Source: Nostoc sp. UHCC 0870 (lineage in GTDB: Bacteria > Cyanobacteriota > Cyanobacteriia > Cyanobacteriales > Nostocaceae). Taken from it: a stretch of 64,000 bases of DNA. A program made the position numbers and the translations under genes. The notes under the pieces were generated by a model, which ran no database searches, was not told the origin of the DNA, and saw nothing but the letters and a program-made list of their open reading frames with translations. Where the stretch lies: the NCBI RefSeq assembly GCF_022063185.1, contig NZ_CP091913.1:4042001-4106000 (forward strand). Reading direction: 5' to 3'. Below are positions 60,909 to 64,000 of this stretch, piece by piece; positions within the stretch are counted from its first letter, which is position 1; every line of letters starts with the position of its first letter.

Positions 60909-63662
60909 ATGGCAGAAGAACCAAAAGACCAGAACGCACCCATAACGCTGGAAAGTTTTTGGAAACTCCTTGATTCCAAGCTGATTAGTCTCGGTATTCC
61001 TGGGGCTTTGATTGGCGTTGCAATTGATTTCGCCCGTAAGTCGGAATGGAGAAACGCCGGGTTATGTATAGTTGCAGCTGGAGTTTTCTGGTTAATTATC
61101 AAAGTTGGTAATAAACTCAGCCCACGCATTGACCAACTAATAGAATGGATATTCAGTAACCTTGAAAGACTAGCTTTGGATTTTTGGGCAAAGTTAACTT
61201 CTGACTTTGAAGGTAAATATTATCAAAGATTAAAATTTGACTGTCGAGAATATGAAATTCGGGGAATTAATCGCGGTGCATTGCAATTAGAAAATGTGTT
61301 TGTTCCCCTCAAAATGGCGCAGAAAGTAGCGGAACATATACCACAGAATCTTATTAATTATCAGCGAGGAACAATTAACCCACTGGAACAGCAAGAAATT
61401 GGTAACTTGCTAGTACAGATGAACAGGGATGTTTACTTTAAAAGGTTAGCTATTTTAGGTGCGCCTGGTTGTGGTAAATCTACTCTCCTCAGACACATTA
61501 CTTTAATGTATGCGACACGCCAACAACGGCGTTTACATCCCAAAGCACCAAAATTAATTCCGGTTTTGCTGCAATTGCGAGATATTTACCAAGAAATAAT
61601 TCAAAATCCTGAGATAGCTTTAGCAGAAATTATTGAGAACGCAGTTAAAAAACTCCAAGCTAGTGAACCTCTGCAACCGCGTAAAAATTGGTTTCGTAAA
61701 AGACTGAGTGAAAGTAAATGTTTAGTCATGCTGGATGGACTAGATGAAATTCCAGATGATGAGCAAAGGCAAAATGTGAGTGCATGGGTTGATAAACAAA
61801 TTGGGATACATTCTGATGGTTATTTCATTCTCACTTCTCGCCCAGAAGGTTATCGTAAAGCACCACTAACACAAAATGTCTGTCAGTTAGAAGTACAGCC
61901 ATTTAGTCGTGAACAACGAGATAAATTTATTCAAGATTGGTATTTTCATCGCGTTAAGCGAGAATATAATAATAAGGTAGATTTGGGTGTAAGAGATCGC
62001 GCCAAGAAACAAGCTAACAATCTCATTGAACAAATACAAGCATCTTCATCTTTAAAACTGATGGCAAGAAACCCTTTATTGTTAAATATGATTGCCATCA
62101 CCCATGAAACCCATCAGACTTTATCTAATAAACGCGTAGATTTATATAAAGAGATTTGTCGAGTATTGTTAGAAGGGAGACAACGAGTTAAAGGACAAAC
62201 TACGCTGCTTTCTGCTGAACAAAAGCAATCTGTTTTAAAGTCTCTGGCTCTAGAGTTAATGCAACAAAATACCCAAGCATTTACTTTAGATCAATTTTCC
62301 CGTCGTGACAAGACATACAAACAGGCGAAGTCTCTTATCCAAGACAAGTTAGATAGATTTCCTCAAGTCATAATTACGCCAGAAGACTTTATTAAAAAAG
62401 ATGATATAGGCGTGCGGGAGTTACTGAGTGAGAAACAACAAGAGGGGATTTATGAATTGGCTCATAAAACTTTTCAAGAATATCTCGCAGCCGTTGAAAT
62501 CAAAGAATCTCGACAAGAAAATTTATTAATAGAGGCATTGAATGATGAGACTAAGTTGGCTTGGTGGCGAGAAACAATTCGATTTTATGCCGCCCAAACA
62601 GATGCTAGTCAATTAATTGCCAATGCTTTAAATCATGCCAATATATCTGTATTGACTCTGGCTTATCAGTGCAGCAAAGCAGCCCAAGAACTAGAACCTT
62701 ATGTAAGAAAACAGTTAACAGCTAAATTAGAACAAAGTTTAGCATCTGATAATTTAGCAGAATTTACCTTAGCGGCTGAGGTTAAACTTGCTGATAGGAT
62801 GAGTCAGTTAAATCATGATTTCTTGGATGAAATTAATGTTGAACAAGACAGTATTGCAGTTGATAGTAGTGATATAACTTGGGCAGAATATCAACTATTT
62901 TTAAATGAAACCAGTACACCAAATACCTTGGCTAATAAAAGACAAGCTCAACAGCCTGTAACTAACATTAGCTTTTGGGATGCTAATAGTTTTTGTGCTT
63001 GGTTGAGTTTAAGAAGTCGCACAGAATTAGCTGAACCAGGAATTTGTTATAGACAAGCATTAAAACCAGAACAAAATGCTGATGGTAAAATTAAATTGCT
63101 GCGGTTTCAAGTACCTACTCGCTATGCAACACTTGCTTACTACCTAGCAGCAGGTAAGTGGAAAGAGGCAGACGAGGAAACATGGAAGGTGATGTTGGAA
63201 GTTGCGGGAAGGGAAAAACAAGGCTATCTGGAATTAGAAGACATTCGCCAATTCCCCTGCGAAGATTTGAGAATTATTGATCAATTATGGGTGAATTACA
63301 GCAATGGACATTTTGGGTTTAGTGTTCAGAAAGAAATTTATCTCAGTGTGGGCGGAATTTTAGAAGGAAGTCGAACCAGTTCACCTTTCAAAAAGGTTCT
63401 TGTTCCCTTCCAATGGATATATACCCGTTTTGGTGGTAGAGTGAGAGATGAAGATAATGAAATCTACGAAGCTTATAAACGTTTCGGCGATCGCGTGGAG
63501 TGGAGAGTGAAACAAAGCTGGATTAGCTATAGTGCCGTAATATATACAAAGGATGCCCCCAAGGGACACTTACCATATATTCACTTCTATTTTTATGCCA
63601 CACAAACCGAGGAAGTCTTCTTCTCTTCTCTCGCGTCGAGACTTGTAAAATGTAACATATAA
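60909..63662 (+). CDS. Membrane-anchored NACHT NTPase with degenerate FGE-like and C-terminal GUN4 domains
   Basis: A 917-residue STAND-type NTPase. Residues about 25-72 hold two hydrophobic segments. The NACHT domain has Walker A GAPGCGKST at 184-192 and Walker B VMLDGLDEIP ending near 282, and continues to the GIYELAHKTFQEYLAA helix near 520. Residues about 655-735 (AEYQLFLNE, PVTNISFWDANSFCAWLS, FQVPT) look like a shortened formylglycine-generating-enzyme-type domain. The C-terminus (about 735-915) is a GUN4 domain with DIRQFPCEDLRIIDQLW and NYSNGHFGFSVQK; GUN4 binds porphyrins and stimulates Mg-chelatase. NACHT proteins include antiphage sensors. Function here unknown. No partner gene follows on the same strand. 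Confidence 0.85.
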   Translation: MAEEPKDQNAPITLESFWKLLDSKLISLGIPGALIGVAIDFARKSEWRNAGLCIVAAGVFWLIIKVGNKLSPRIDQLIEWIFSNLERLALDFWAKLTSDFEGKYYQRLKFDCREYEIRGINRGALQLENVFVPLKMAQKVAEHIPQNLINYQRGTINPLEQQEIGNLLVQMNRDVYFKRLAILGAPGCGKSTLLRHITLMYATRQQRRLHPKAPKLIPVLLQLRDIYQEIIQNPEIALAEIIENAVKKLQASEPLQPRKNWFRKRLSESKCLVMLDGLDEIPDDEQRQNVSAWVDKQIGIHSDGYFILTSRPEGYRKAPLTQNVCQLEVQPFSREQRDKFIQDWYFHRVKREYNNKVDLGVRDRAKKQANNLIEQIQASSSLKLMARNPLLLNMIAITHETHQTLSNKRVDLYKEICRVLLEGRQRVKGQTTLLSAEQKQSVLKSLALELMQQNTQAFTLDQFSRRDKTYKQAKSLIQDKLDRFPQVIITPEDFIKKDDIGVRELLSEKQQEGIYELAHKTFQEYLAAVEIKESRQENLLIEALNDETKLAWWRETIRFYAAQTDASQLIANALNHANISVLTLAYQCSKAAQELEPYVRKQLTAKLEQSLASDNLAEFTLAAEVKLADRMSQLNHDFLDEINVEQDSIAVDSSDITWAEYQLFLNETSTPNTLANKRQAQQPVTNISFWDANSFCAWLSLRSRTELAEPGICYRQALKPEQNADGKIKLLRFQVPTRYATLAYYLAAGKWKEADEETWKVMLEVAGREKQGYLELEDIRQFPCEDLRIIDQLWVNYSNGHFGFSVQKEIYLSVGGILEGSRTSSPFKKVLVPFQWIYTRFGGRVRDEDNEIYEAYKRFGDRVEWRVKQSWISYSAVIYTKDAPKGHLPYIHFYFYATQTEEVFFSSLASRLVKCNI

Positions 63663-63714
63663 AGCTTTCAGCAGTTTGTAAACATTTATCACAGCCTCAT
63701 TTTCCACGCAATAA

Positions 63715-63960
63715 TCAACATTTCACAGTTCGGATACCTGGCACGGGCGGCTGATAACAATTTGCGTGAATAAATTTTTCTGCTACCTCATGCACCTCAG
63801 TAGATTCCGTCACCCTCTGCTTATCCCAAGGTAAACTCATTTGCCCAGGCGACGACTTTTTAGCCTTCCCACCCTTAACAATCGAAGGTAAAAAGCGACT
63901 CCCCCAATGAAAAACCTGATTTAAGTTCGCGTCGAGGGCGGGGCATAAAAGACTTCCAGA
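63715..63960 (-). pseudogene. Possible gene remnant at the right edge
   Basis: An 82-codon minus-strand frame without a start codon at its 5' end (stops at 63961-63963 and 63715-63717). It reads as plausible protein (LDANLNQVFHWGSRFLPSIV, and EVHEVAEKFIHANC), with normal composition. It could be the C-terminal part of a gene broken by a frameshift. Family not recognised. Confidence 0.3.
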
Positions 63961-64000
63961 TCAAAAAATATCCAAAATACAGTGTGGGGGTGTGTCAGTG

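Overview
The window looks like a chromosomal segment of a filamentous, heterocystous-type cyanobacterium (Nostoc/Anabaena group). The evidence is the many GCGATCGC (HIP1) octamers, the photosystem II genes psbH and psbN, a tocopherol cyclase, a clear Yfr1 small RNA between trxA and an IMP dehydrogenase gene, several families that I know mainly or only from cyanobacteria (DUF3038, DUF4335, Ycf35/DUF1257, DUF2997, LabA-type NYN), and dense short tandem repeats of the type that fill Nostoc intergenic DNA. No species was identified by search.

Layout. 1-7.2 kb: two MscS-type channels, a DEDDh exonuclease, a probable nucleotidyltransferase-fold protein of unknown role, and an ergothioneine set (egtD, MscS channel, sulfoxide synthase). 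8.1-9.6 kb: a TnpB element carrying a divergent ribbon-helix-helix (RHH) gene. 9.6-15.8 kb: CsaA-like protein and TatC, an IS5-type and an IS66-type insertion around a DnaJ-TPR gene, tocopherol cyclase and tRNA-Arg(CCU). 16-24 kb: a lipid block on the minus strand (pepA, plsX, fabH, fabD, plsC) followed by an AI-2E family transporter. 24-35 kb: Uma2 protein, EcsC-like protein, a hydrolase and acyltransferase pair, metG, a labA-like gene with lptC, a D,D-carboxypeptidase and a LOG protein. 35-37 kb: trxA, yfr1, guaB-type gene. 37.6-38.9 kb: a second TnpB element with a broken divergent RHH gene, followed by mutS2. 42-47.5 kb: the DUF3038-DUF4335 pair, small membrane proteins, a DUF433 antitoxin-like gene and a DUF2997-Ycf35-ferredoxin operon. 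47.5-55 kb: a gene-free stretch, a heptamer array of about 50 copies, twin metallophosphoesterases, a monoacylglycerol-lipase-like hydrolase, an acyltransferase and two MITE-like elements. 55-61 kb: GH38 alpha-mannosidase, psbN, psbH, tatA, pth, rpsU. 61-64 kb: a membrane-anchored NACHT NTPase ending in a GUN4 domain.

The housekeeping genes are intact and form familiar pathways: fatty acid and phospholipid initiation, Tat export (tatC and tatA are 49 kb apart), translation, photosystem II assembly and redox. Accessory DNA sits between them as IS elements, TnpB loci, MITEs and repeats, and several repeats have entered reading frames in frame (mutS2, alpha-mannosidase, the end of a metallophosphoesterase gene).

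The two most unusual items are the repeated layout 'tnpB - small palindrome - divergent RHH gene' in two unrelated TnpB lineages, which suggests a dedicated repressor module for TnpB, and the NACHT/FGE-like/GUN4 fusion protein, a possible signalling or defence NTPase with a tetrapyrrole-binding-type domain. Both functions are inferred, not shown by the sequence.
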